A stretch of 36,833 nucleotides of DNA from an uncultured Lewinella sp. (GTDB taxonomy: Bacteria > Bacteroidota > Bacteroidia > Chitinophagales > Saprospiraceae), in contig CAJXPD010000086.1 of NCBI GenBank assembly GCA_913057785.1, positions 1 to 36,833 of the forward strand, in the 5' to 3' direction. The position numbers and the translations under genes are program-made. Shown here one piece after another: positions 17,424 to 25,626 of this stretch (position 1 is its first letter; the number at the start of each line of letters is the position of its first letter). The notes under the pieces are model-generated. The model did not search any database and was not told the origin of the DNA. It saw only the letters and a list, made by a program, of their open reading frames with translations.

Positions 17424-18839
17424 ATGAGAAAATATATCAAGATATTATTTCTGGCTACCATGGCGGTCTTTACTTCCTGTGAAGAGTTGGTAGACGGTAT
17501 TAACGATAATCCGAATGATATCCTTATATCAGATATCGATGCTCAGCTTTTCTTGACGGGAGCGATGCTGGCCAACGCGCAGGCACAAGGTGGTCACCTT
17601 AACCGGATCGCAGCCATGTATTCTGGTCAATTAGTAGGCTTTACCTCCCTGTACTCCAATATCTATGGATTCTCTCTCTCTACGGTAGAATCAAATGGGG
17701 TATGGAGTAGAATCTACGTTGGGGCTATTCCTAACCTGAGACACATCAGTGCGCAAGCACCTGAGGACTTGTTGTTGTCTGGAATCACTAAGGTAGTAGA
17801 AGCGCATGCGATTGGTACAGCTGCTTTACTATTTGGAGATGTTCCTTACACGGAAGTGAACAATCCTGAAATTGAAGACCCTAGTTTTGATGGGCAAGAA
17901 TCCGTGATTACTGCTGCGATACAGTTATTGGACAAAGGTATTGCTGACCTGACTTCCGCTTCCAGCAGAAAATTTACGGAGGACATCTATTTCGAAGGAG
18001 ATGCTGACAAGTGGGTAGCTGCTGCCAATACATTGAAAGCAAGATATTTGCTAAATCTTAGAGATTATGCGGGTGCTTATAATGCAGCTTTGAATGGTAT
18101 CAATGATGGTGGTGGATCTATGAAGTATATCCCAAGAGGTAGTCCTGATATTGCGGAAGGAGATAAGAATCTGTTCTGGACCATCCTGGAAGGTTCTCGT
18201 GCTGGGGATATTGGCAATAAGAACAGTTACCTATTGCAAATCCTGGATGCTGGAAATGCTCTTTCTCGTAACAATGCCAAAACGGACGAAGCAGCACGAC
18301 TGGCCTATTACTCGATCGATGAGACCTCTGGCAGTGCTAATCAAGGTGTCATTGAGCAATTTGAGCCACAAAACATGGTTTCTTTTGAAGAAAATCAGCT
18401 CATACTCGCGGAAACTGCGGCTAGAACTGCTGGTTTTGAAACCGCTTTGGACCACTTAAACGACCTTAGAGCCTGGCTAAATACTGGAGCCGGTGTGAAT
18501 GCTAATTTCCAAGACTCCACTTATCTTTATGAAGCTTATGCCGCTGAAGATTTCGCTAGTGGGGGGATGGAGAATGCAGATGGCATTGCTAACACCGATG
18601 CCCTTTTGAGAGAAATCTTTGAAGAGCGCTATGTTTCTGGTTTTGGTATGTACATGCCTTTTAATGATGCCCGTCGTTTGCGTAAGTCTGATCCAGATTT
18701 GGCGGTGCCTTTCTTCATGGTGGACGGACCTGCTCCTCCATTTGCAGAAAGACTACCGTATTCCTTCGACGAGATCAACTCCAATGCGAACGCACCTTCT
18801 GATCCTGGTATCTTTGCGAAGACACCGATTAATCAGTAA
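17424..18839 (+). CDS. SusD/RagB-family nutrient-binding outer-membrane lipoprotein
   Basis: 471 residues, ATG at 17424. A lipoprotein signal ends at C19 ('AVFTSCEELVDGINDNPND'). The 'ND-NPND' start, the helical N-terminal half with 'LFLTGAMLANAQAQGG', and the C-terminal 'REIFEERYVSGFGMYMPFNDARRLRKSDPDL' fit the SusD-like_2 subgroup (TPR-type helical scaffold). It caps the SusC barrel at the cell surface and captures the ligand. It is 24 bases downstream of the SusC gene and is followed by a strong terminator, so the pair is a closed bicistronic unit. Confidence 0.93.
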   Translation: MRKYIKILFLATMAVFTSCEELVDGINDNPNDILISDIDAQLFLTGAMLANAQAQGGHLNRIAAMYSGQLVGFTSLYSNIYGFSLSTVESNGVWSRIYVGAIPNLRHISAQAPEDLLLSGITKVVEAHAIGTAALLFGDVPYTEVNNPEIEDPSFDGQESVITAAIQLLDKGIADLTSASSRKFTEDIYFEGDADKWVAAANTLKARYLLNLRDYAGAYNAALNGINDGGGSMKYIPRGSPDIAEGDKNLFWTILEGSRAGDIGNKNSYLLQILDAGNALSRNNAKTDEAARLAYYSIDETSGSANQGVIEQFEPQNMVSFEENQLILAETAARTAGFETALDHLNDLRAWLNTGAGVNANFQDSTYLYEAYAAEDFASGGMENADGIANTDALLREIFEERYVSGFGMYMPFNDARRLRKSDPDLAVPFFMVDGPAPPFAERLPYSFDEINSNANAPSDPGIFAKTPINQ

Positions 18840-18924
18840 AGCTCCAGAAGCTGGAGAGCTGTCGAATAAAGTGGCTTTCCAACTAGGAAATACGACTCCT
18901 TTTTAACTAGGAGATCATTAATCG

Positions 18925-18964
18925 TCCCGCACTTAGGCAGATGGCCAGGTGCGGGATGCTTTTT
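18925..18964 (+). terminator. Rho-independent terminator after the SusC-SusD unit
   Basis: TCCCGCAC (18925-18932) pairs with GTGCGGGA (18949-18956), with further G-T pairing inside, and is followed by TGCTTTTT (18957-18964). GC-rich stem plus T-run on the plus strand, 85 bases after the SusD stop codon. Confidence 0.78.
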
Positions 18965-19132
18965 AAGGCAATACTCTGGCTGCTCCTCCTTCCTTCGTAC
19001 TTGTTTTTTCCAGAGAAGACCTCATGGCACAACTAATATTTTATCAAAACACTTATCTTTAAATAACAGCCTGACGCAATATCCTATATCTTAAAAAGAT
19101 AGGCTATGAACTCGATAACCTCCGCATAAAAC

Positions 19133-20002
19133 ATGAATAACCCTTTATCACCAATATATCAAGCGCATCAAGATCATGCCCTAATTCAGGGAGCGCTGCA
19201 GGGAGATAGGAATGCATTGGAGCAATTGATCAAACTGCATGAGCCCTTCATCTACAACGTAGCCTGGAAGTATACCAACGACCAAGACGAGGCTCGAGAT
19301 TTAACGCAAGAGGTTTTAATCAAAGTGGTGACCAAGCTTTCTTCTTTTCAGGCAAAAAGCTCCTTCAGAACCTGGGTTTACCGAATCGTAGTCAATCAAT
19401 TTCTCAAGACTAAAAGACGGCCGATGGAAGACCGCTGGGAAAATTTCGAAGATTTTGCCCACGAATTGAATGCTATTCCCAGCCCAGAACTGACCCTAGA
19501 AGAAGAGCAAGAACAAGTACTCCGCACCAAGACGGCTCGAAATCGATGTATGTCTGGTATGCTGATGTGTCTTACGAGAGAACAGCGACTCATTTATTTG
19601 CTAGGTGATGTCTTTAGTATCGATCATACCATTGGGGCTGAGATATTTGATGTTTCAAAGGATAACTTTCGAAAGAAATTATCTAGGACACGCAAGGAGT
19701 TTCATGCTTTCATGAATCAACAGTGTGGTCTAGTTAAAAAAGAAAATCCTTGTCGATGTTCCAAGAAGGCCAAAGCCATGGAGGCGGCTGGTAAGATGCG
19801 GACGGATGCCAAATTATTTGATCCTAAATACAGTGCGACAATTGCTAAGTTTGCCGAAAGTGTATCGGATGAGGTAGCAGATATTGTAGATAGAAAATAC
19901 CTAGAATTCTTTCAAAATCACCCGACCAAGGAGGATTTTGGGGTGGATACGGTGGTAGAAGAGATTCTTAACGATAAAGATTTGCATAAATATTTCGAAT
20001 AG
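19133..20002 (+). CDS. ECF-like RNA polymerase sigma factor with C-terminal extension
   Basis: 289 residues, ATG at 19133. Sigma region 2 is at about 30-100, with 'DQDEARDLTQEVLIKVV' and 'FRTWVYRIVVNQFL'. Sigma region 4 is at about 145-195, including 'LTREQRLIYLLGD' and 'KDNFRKKLSRTRKEF'. Typical ECF factors end there at 160-200 residues. This one continues for about 95 residues, beginning with a Cys cluster (C198, C207, C209 in 'QCGLVKKENPCRCSKK') that could bind a metal or sense redox. No anti-sigma gene is adjacent. The haloalkane-dehalogenase-like gene starts 53 bases downstream on the same strand and may be co-transcribed. Its regulon is unknown. Confidence 0.85.
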   Translation: MNNPLSPIYQAHQDHALIQGALQGDRNALEQLIKLHEPFIYNVAWKYTNDQDEARDLTQEVLIKVVTKLSSFQAKSSFRTWVYRIVVNQFLKTKRRPMEDRWENFEDFAHELNAIPSPELTLEEEQEQVLRTKTARNRCMSGMLMCLTREQRLIYLLGDVFSIDHTIGAEIFDVSKDNFRKKLSRTRKEFHAFMNQQCGLVKKENPCRCSKKAKAMEAAGKMRTDAKLFDPKYSATIAKFAESVSDEVADIVDRKYLEFFQNHPTKEDFGVDTVVEEILNDKDLHKYFE

Positions 20003-20055
20003 TTTGTCACACTTGAGTAGTGCTTGGGTCCAATGTTCAAACTAAATAATTGAAC

Positions 20056-20955
20056 ATGATCAGTACTGCGAAAAGAACCATCACAACTGCCTTCCCTTTC
20101 GAATCAAAATATGTTGATGTAAAAGGCAGCAAGATCCACTACATTGATGAAGGTAAGGGGGCACCGATGCTATTTATTCATGGCAATCCTACTTCCTCCT
20201 ACTTGTGGCGTAATATTATTCCTCATCTTACAAATTACGCCAGATGTATTGCACTCGACCACATCGGTATGGGAAAGTCCGATAAACCGGATATAGACTA
20301 TGGCTTCGAAGATTCTTTTTCTTACCTGGAGGCCTTTATAGAAAAACTGGGATTGCAGGATATCACCTTAGTTATCCATGATTGGGGCGGCATTATGGGA
20401 TTTCATTATGCCAATACACATCGAGAGAATGTGCGAGCCATCGCTTTCATGGAGGCGTCGATTGATGTTCCGCGCTACGAAACGATGCCAACTAGCGTGA
20501 AGATGGGGCTGGCGATGATGCGCTCCTCCCTATTGGGAGGTTTGCTGGTGAAACGCATGAATATATTCATCAAGAAAATGTTACCCGATCTAATCAGCCG
20601 CAAGCTGACGCAAGAAGAACTAGCCTATTACGGAGCACCCTACACAACTGTAGAGAGTAGAAAGCCACTCCTGGCTTGGCCGCGAGACGTGCCGATCAAA
20701 GGAAAACCACAGGCAAGTTATGATAAGGTGAAGGCTTACGCCAAATGGCTGAAGGAAACGGACATTCCAAAACTGTGCTTGCATGTTACGCCTGGTATCG
20801 GCTTGCAAGGGCCGGATTTGGAGATCATCAAGAAGGAATTCAAAAACACTAAATTGGTATACCTGGGTGAAGGCCTTCATTTCATCCAGGAAGATTATCC
20901 GCATGAAATTGGAGAGAGTATCCTTGATTGGTATCAAAGCAGCGTAGCTGGATAA
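20056..20955 (+). CDS. Haloalkane dehalogenase-like alpha/beta hydrolase
   Basis: 299 residues from the ATG at 20056; the longer frame begins with TTG at 20050. The chain has all the positions expected of subfamily II haloalkane dehalogenases (DhaA-like). 'HGNPTSSYLWRN' supplies N44 (halide stabilising) and the oxyanion hole. 'VIHDWGG' supplies nucleophile D109 and halide-binding W110. 'FMEASID' supplies E133 as catalytic acid, and 'GLHFIQED' supplies H275. Predicted reaction: hydrolytic cleavage of carbon-halogen bonds via an alkyl-enzyme ester. Real activity and substrate cannot be assigned from sequence. No signal peptide, so cytoplasmic. It follows the sigma factor gene by 53 bases and ends before a strong bidirectional hairpin. 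Confidence 0.88.
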   Translation: MISTAKRTITTAFPFESKYVDVKGSKIHYIDEGKGAPMLFIHGNPTSSYLWRNIIPHLTNYARCIALDHIGMGKSDKPDIDYGFEDSFSYLEAFIEKLGLQDITLVIHDWGGIMGFHYANTHRENVRAIAFMEASIDVPRYETMPTSVKMGLAMMRSSLLGGLLVKRMNIFIKKMLPDLISRKLTQEELAYYGAPYTTVESRKPLLAWPRDVPIKGKPQASYDKVKAYAKWLKETDIPKLCLHVTPGIGLQGPDLEIIKKEFKNTKLVYLGEGLHFIQEDYPHEIGESILDWYQSSVAG

Positions 20956-21003
20956 GGTTTAAGGTTCTTACGTTGCTTGGACCAGCTAGGTAGACTATAT
21001 GAA

Positions 21004-21032
21004 AGCGGGGCACCGAAATTCGGCGCCCCGCT
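21004..21032. terminator. Bidirectional terminator hairpin between convergent genes
   Basis: AGCGGGGC (21004-21011) pairs with GCCCCGCT (21025-21032), and the interior CCGAA-A-TTCGG extends the stem, giving a very stable GC-rich hairpin. T-rich tracts follow on the plus strand (ACTTTATTT). It sits between the dehalogenase-like gene (+) and the small secreted protein gene (-). Confidence 0.7.
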
Positions 21033-21086
21033 AGTACTTTATTTACGTTCTACATCCGATTTTGGATGTCCGGGATTCTCTACTAT

Positions 21087-21674
21087 TTATAGACTCAAGT
21101 TCTTAGTAAAAACGCTTTTCCCGTTGTCTACGATCACGGTATAGAAACCGTCAGGCAGTTGTTTTAGCTTGTAGCCTCTTTCGATAACGGCTGCGTCTTT
21201 GATTGTCTCTTGAAAACGGATGTTACCACGCATATCCATCACAACAAGCTGCACGTCGCTCTTAGTAGGATTCATCAAAGAAATGTTCAACTTCCCTTTC
21301 TTTTTAGCTACGCTAGCAGGGAAATAGGCAGCTCGCTGGTTCTCATCCATACTAACACCTTCGCTGGTGATAGAGATAGGCTGTACTGTTTCCTGATGCT
21401 CAGAGACAACGGTCAAGATGTAGGCACCCTGAGCCAATTGCTTAAGATCGAAAACACTTTCAAACTGCTCAGAAGCTACTACACTTTCTTCTAGTACGGT
21501 TGCACCGGTTACATCTTGAATCTTCACCGCCGCTTTCGCAGAGCCTTGATCCAAGGACAAGTGAAGCTTGTTGTCTACTACTTTTATAATCGGAATGTAA
21601 TTGTTAGCCAAGGCTGTATTAACAAACAATAAGCTCATGGCTGCACTGATCAAAACACTCTTTATTGTCTTCAT
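21087..21674 (-). CDS. Small secreted protein with two sorting-domain-like beta modules
   Basis: 195 residues, ATG at 21674. A signal peptide at about 1-23 (MKTIKSVLISAAMSLLFVNTALA) is followed by two similar beta-sandwich halves. The first runs from 'VVDNKLHLSL' to 'LKQLAQGAYILTVV' (about 32-90), the second from 'KKGKLNISLMN' to 'LKQLPDGFYTVIVDNGKSVFTKNL' (about 125-195). The 'LKQL-x-x-G-x-Y-x-(L/V)-x-V' signature with a closing strand is that of T9SS type A sorting/DUF3244-like domains. The whole protein is therefore built of what is usually only a C-terminal tag. Function unknown. Convergent with the dehalogenase-like gene and preceded by a long non-coding region. Confidence 0.8.
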   Translation of the reverse strand: MKTIKSVLISAAMSLLFVNTALANNYIPIIKVVDNKLHLSLDQGSAKAAVKIQDVTGATVLEESVVASEQFESVFDLKQLAQGAYILTVVSEHQETVQPISITSEGVSMDENQRAAYFPASVAKKKGKLNISLMNPTKSDVQLVVMDMRGNIRFQETIKDAAVIERGYKLKQLPDGFYTVIVDNGKSVFTKNLSL

Positions 21675-22318
21675 AATAATACGTTTTAAAAAAATGGTTA
21701 ATCTTGGAAATAGCCGAATAGCTTGCTATTCAGCAAGTTCATGGTTGTAGAGATTTAGGCATAGGTTCAAACGAGATCCGGAAGTTGGAGATATACCAAC
21801 AGATGAGGAATACTTCTTATTCCATTGAGTTATCCGGCTCAGTACGTCATGTCACTGACCTAAACCTCAAGCTTTAATGTGATAAAATGAATTTTTTTTC
21901 TTCTCTGACCACAAATGTTTTCAGAGAACCTTTTGCAAGTACTGACCTCCATGCTACTCAGGGAGGTATCTATGTGAAATGATTTAAAACTCCTTTCTAT
22001 ACGCGTTTACCTTTAAGCACCAGATCAATTTAACTCTACAGAATATTAATCTAATGCTTGTGATTAAATACAGGGCAAAATTAGAGCGCTCTCTCTCCCT
22101 GGTCTACCACAAAATCAACCACTTTTAATGCTATTTTAACCATGTTGGGTAAAAAGGGTATTTTTTGCGTTAAAATAACACCTTTAAAACCAAATATAAT
22201 TTGGTTTGCCTTAAAAATGACAAAGAAAAGCCGTGATCAGGGGCAGGCTGCTGGTATAAATTACGGCATCTGCAATCAGAAAAACTATAAAAGCTGGAAT
22301 TGAAAATTTTTATAAAAA
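21675..22318. other. 644-base non-coding region with several inverted repeats
   Basis: No ORF with coding character on either strand. It contains TTCTCTGA-N12-TCAGAGAA (21901-21928), an ACCTCC/GGAGGT pair (about 21945-21966) and the perfect AT-rich palindrome at 22187-22207. A possible weak terminator for the propeller gene lies at about 22231-22266 (GCCGT/ACGGC, long loop, T-rich on the minus strand). It must also hold the promoter of the 21087-21674 gene. A structured leader or small RNA is possible but not demonstrable. Confidence 0.55.
22187..22207. promoter_or_regulatory. Perfect AT-rich palindrome AAACCAAAT-ATA-ATTTGGTTT
   Basis: Nine-base arms (22187-22195, 22199-22207) match perfectly around a 3-base loop. 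It could be an operator for the minus-strand gene at 21087-21674 or a terminator-like hairpin for the propeller gene ending at 22319. Its core resembles the inverted repeat before the SusC gene. Confidence 0.35.
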
Positions 22319-25300
22319 TCACTCACTTTTTTCACTTTGCATATAGAATCCAGCCTTTCGAATTTGTGCTATGAAAGGCTTCCATTCGGTCTTCTCAAAA
22401 GTATCTACTTGATTCCCAAATAGTTCGACCATTTGCGTTGCCTCTTGCACTAATTGTTTTTCCTGCATAGAAATAGCTCTAGTTCTAGACATAGCGATGC
22501 GTTGTATAGCTCTAACCTTCGAATAAGGAGTTACGATTGAAGTTTGCCAGGCGCCTAGCTGGCGTTTTGGCCTTGGCGTTTGTCCCTTGGCTCTGAGGGC
22601 CTCCAGTGTGTTCCGCATGGCTGCTATGCGCTCTAGTAGACGGGCTTTATCCGGGTGATCCCAGGCATTCAGTTGCTGCTCCAAGTTGGATAAAGCTTCT
22701 TTTTTCCGATCTAGCGAGCGGAGGGCCGCACCCAGTATACCTACCTGCAGGTCTACTTCCTTTTGATACGCATACAACTGCTCATCAATTTCTGGAGCCA
22801 AATCAAATCTGGGGTCAGGGACCACTTTTACCATGGTTGAATCTTGCATGCCTTTATATTCAAACTTAAGCTGGTATTGCCCAGGTAGGACTGGGATGCC
22901 TCGAGTTTCGTCATTCACCCAAGCACCGGGTAGGAGTGAGGCTTGCTCATCGAGTTTCCAGATTAAGTAATTGAGACCAGTGTTTGTCGGCTTTGCGTTT
23001 ATGATATTAATCAGCTTGCCGTTCGGATCATGTACCATGGCTGTGACAGTAGCTCCACTATCCACCTGCCCTTCAATAAAATAGGGGACCTTTATTTTCT
23101 GAAAGACCTTATTCTCTCCCTCAAAAGTGGTGTGAAAGCCGGTCCAGATATTACCGGGAGGGTTGATGAAAAGCCCTTTCACTTGCACGGCCTCATTCGT
23201 TGACAGGGCGGTCAATCCCTTTTTCCCTACTTTTCTCGCTGCCGCCCGTAAGGCCCAGAGGTCATCGAGCACCCAAATAGCGCGCCCAAAGGTACCTACC
23301 ACCAAAGCTGATTCACTTTCTTGGATCTTTAAATCCATCGTAGAAACTGAAGGAAAGCCGTTTTTGAATTGCACCCAATTTTCTCCTTTGTCAATACTGA
23401 TCCATAGACCATGCTCTGTTCCGAGGAAAACAAGCTTTGGCTCCTTGATATCCTGAACAACTGCCAAGGCATAGCCCCGAACGGTATTGCCATCGATCAT
23501 GCGTTCCCAGCTTTTACCATAATCTTCTGTTTTGAACAGGTAAGGCTCATAGTCTCCCTTTCGATAGTTGTTTACGACTACCCAGGCGGTACCGGGTTGA
23601 TGTGGGGAGGCATGAATACGCGCGATCCAGGCCTCCTTGGGCATCTCCTTGAGCTTGGATGTCAAGTTTGTCCAGTTTTTCCCGCCGTCTCGGGTGAGGT
23701 GAAGCTGGCCATCGTCTGTGCCCGCCCATATGACATTCCGATCACGAGGACTTGGGGCAATAGCCAAGATGCTGTTGTAGTATTCGGCACCAGAAATATC
23801 CAAAGTCAGCCCACCATAATCTCCCTTTTGCTGTTCTGGGTTGTTGGTGGAAAGATCTGGCGAAATGACCTCCCAGGTCGCCCCCTGGTCTATAGACTTA
23901 TGTACAAATTGGGAGCCATAATAGACTGCTTTTTTATCGAATGGATCTTTGGCAAAGGCCGCATTCCAATTGAAGCGTAAAGTTTTACCCTCCGGAGCAA
24001 TTCTGGGTTTGATATTACTGTAATAGCCGGTAAGTTTATCGTAGCGATATAGCTCTCCATTCTGAGATGTTCCGTAGCCAAAGCGAGAATCATCTTCATC
24101 TGGCGCAATGTAAAAGCCATCGCCGCCAACTAGATATTGCCAGTACAAGGTGCGAATGCCTCCTCGCTTCCAAGTGTAAGCCGGCCCTGACCAATTTCCG
24201 TTATCCTGCATTCCTCCGTAAACATTGTACGGCAGATCATTATCGGCATTGATGTGATAAAACTGTGCTACAGGAATGTTTTCTGGAAAGTACCAACTCT
24301 TACCATGATCATAAGTGATTCCGATACCTCCATCCCCACCAATAACAAAGTGCTGTGGGTCATTAGGGTTGACCCAAAAGGCGTGGAAGTCGGCGTGGAT
24401 ACCCTTGGTCTCATCTGCTGGAATCATCGGCACCGGGTCAAAACTCTTGCCACCGTCATAACTGAGGTGCAGGGGTTGGTAAATATTGTACAATCGGTTC
24501 GGATCCTTGGAGTCTACGGCTAACTCTTGGAAGTAGAAAGGTCGATTATTGGTGTAGCGGGGATTGTCATTAACCTTGTACCAACTAAGGCCAGCATCAT
24601 TGCTACGATACAATGCGTTCTTTTTGGCTTCTATTTTGGCATATATTCGATTAGGATCGGATGGTGCAATGGCTAAACCTATTCTACCCAAATCGCCGGC
24701 AGGTAGGCCTTCAGCATCGCTCAGCTTTTTCCAGTTCTTACCTCCATCGTAGGTCATAAATAGGCCCGAGCCAGGGCCACCAGAGGTGAAATAATAAGGC
24801 GTGCGACGATGTTCGTAAACGGCGGCAATCAATTTATTGGGATTGCTGGGGTCCATCACGAGGTCAGCTATTCCTGATTGATCATTGGTATACAGAATCT
24901 TTTCCCAGCTTTCTCCACCATTAGTAGTTTTGTATAACCCTCGTGCTTCTCCAGGCGTCCAGGGATCACCCATGGCTCCCACATACACTACCTCTGGATT
25001 CATGGGGTCAATGATAATTCGATGGATCGTCTTGGTCGCATCCAAGCCCAAATGAGTCCAAGTACGCCCGCCGTCCAAGCTCTTGAATATGCCCATCCCC
25101 AGGTTCATAGAGTTTCGCGGATTCCCTTCGCCGGTCCCGACCCAGACTACGCTGGGATTGTTTTGCTGGATAGCAATGGCTCCAATATTCTGTGTCGGCT
25201 GATCATCAAATACCGGACGCCAAGCACTACCACCATTTTCTGATTTCCATACCCCACCGGAGGCAGCTCCGACATACATGATGTTGGGGTTACTTTCCAC

Positions 25301-25444
25301 AACATCGATGGTCGTAATTCGACCACTCATATTGGCGGGGCCAACATTACGGATGTTGAGGTTTTGGTAGAGGGAAAGATCAAGGGGTTGTGCATTGATA
25401 ATGGAAGTGCTTAGGATCAGAAGGATTACAAATCGTTGATACAT
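22319..25444 (-). CDS. VPS10/BNR-repeat beta-propeller secreted protein (full length)
   Basis: 1041 residues from the ATG at 25444-25442; the longest frame starts one codon earlier at TTG. Signal peptide about 1-18. The first ~720 residues form sortilin-like propellers with Asp-box repeats, for example 'SENGGSAW', 'SLDGGRTW', 'TTNGGESW', 'TYDGGKNW', 'TRDGGKNW' and 'TEDYGKSW', alternating with 'NPN(I/K)MYVGAA'-type strands. A beta-rich module follows (about 790-890, 'PGQYQLKFEYKG'), then a C-terminal helical region (about 895-1041). This architecture is common in Bacteroidota and is usually annotated 'glycosyl hydrolase' or 'VPS10 domain' without biochemical proof. No T9SS tag is evident at the C-terminus. 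Divergent from the alpha/beta hydrolase gene at 25627. Confidence 0.9.
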   Translation of the reverse strand: MYQRFVILLILSTSIINAQPLDLSLYQNLNIRNVGPANMSGRITTIDVVESNPNIMYVGAASGGVWKSENGGSAWRPVFDDQPTQNIGAIAIQQNNPSVVWVGTGEGNPRNSMNLGMGIFKSLDGGRTWTHLGLDATKTIHRIIIDPMNPEVVYVGAMGDPWTPGEARGLYKTTNGGESWEKILYTNDQSGIADLVMDPSNPNKLIAAVYEHRRTPYYFTSGGPGSGLFMTYDGGKNWKKLSDAEGLPAGDLGRIGLAIAPSDPNRIYAKIEAKKNALYRSNDAGLSWYKVNDNPRYTNNRPFYFQELAVDSKDPNRLYNIYQPLHLSYDGGKSFDPVPMIPADETKGIHADFHAFWVNPNDPQHFVIGGDGGIGITYDHGKSWYFPENIPVAQFYHINADNDLPYNVYGGMQDNGNWSGPAYTWKRGGIRTLYWQYLVGGDGFYIAPDEDDSRFGYGTSQNGELYRYDKLTGYYSNIKPRIAPEGKTLRFNWNAAFAKDPFDKKAVYYGSQFVHKSIDQGATWEVISPDLSTNNPEQQKGDYGGLTLDISGAEYYNSILAIAPSPRDRNVIWAGTDDGQLHLTRDGGKNWTNLTSKLKEMPKEAWIARIHASPHQPGTAWVVVNNYRKGDYEPYLFKTEDYGKSWERMIDGNTVRGYALAVVQDIKEPKLVFLGTEHGLWISIDKGENWVQFKNGFPSVSTMDLKIQESESALVVGTFGRAIWVLDDLWALRAAARKVGKKGLTALSTNEAVQVKGLFINPPGNIWTGFHTTFEGENKVFQKIKVPYFIEGQVDSGATVTAMVHDPNGKLINIINAKPTNTGLNYLIWKLDEQASLLPGAWVNDETRGIPVLPGQYQLKFEYKGMQDSTMVKVVPDPRFDLAPEIDEQLYAYQKEVDLQVGILGAALRSLDRKKEALSNLEQQLNAWDHPDKARLLERIAAMRNTLEALRAKGQTPRPKRQLGAWQTSIVTPYSKVRAIQRIAMSRTRAISMQEKQLVQEATQMVELFGNQVDTFEKTEWKPFIAQIRKAGFYMQSEKSE

Positions 25445-25626
25445 CAATTCAGCCTTATTATTTACCAGTGGAGAAATTTGTGGAGAAGATAGGATTTAAG
25501 TGGGATATTTTGTTCCAAAACTGGCTCCCTTTGACGAGATGTATTTCGAATATCGGACCAACTTTCACTGCACCAATAATCTAGAAGGTTTGAATAATTC
25601 TGAAATTGTTAGCAAAACTATCCACC

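Noticed and set aside
18842..18856. CTCCAG-AAG-CTGGAG hairpin as terminator of the SusC-SusD unit
   Set aside because: It lacks a following T-run, and a much better terminator lies at 18925-18964.
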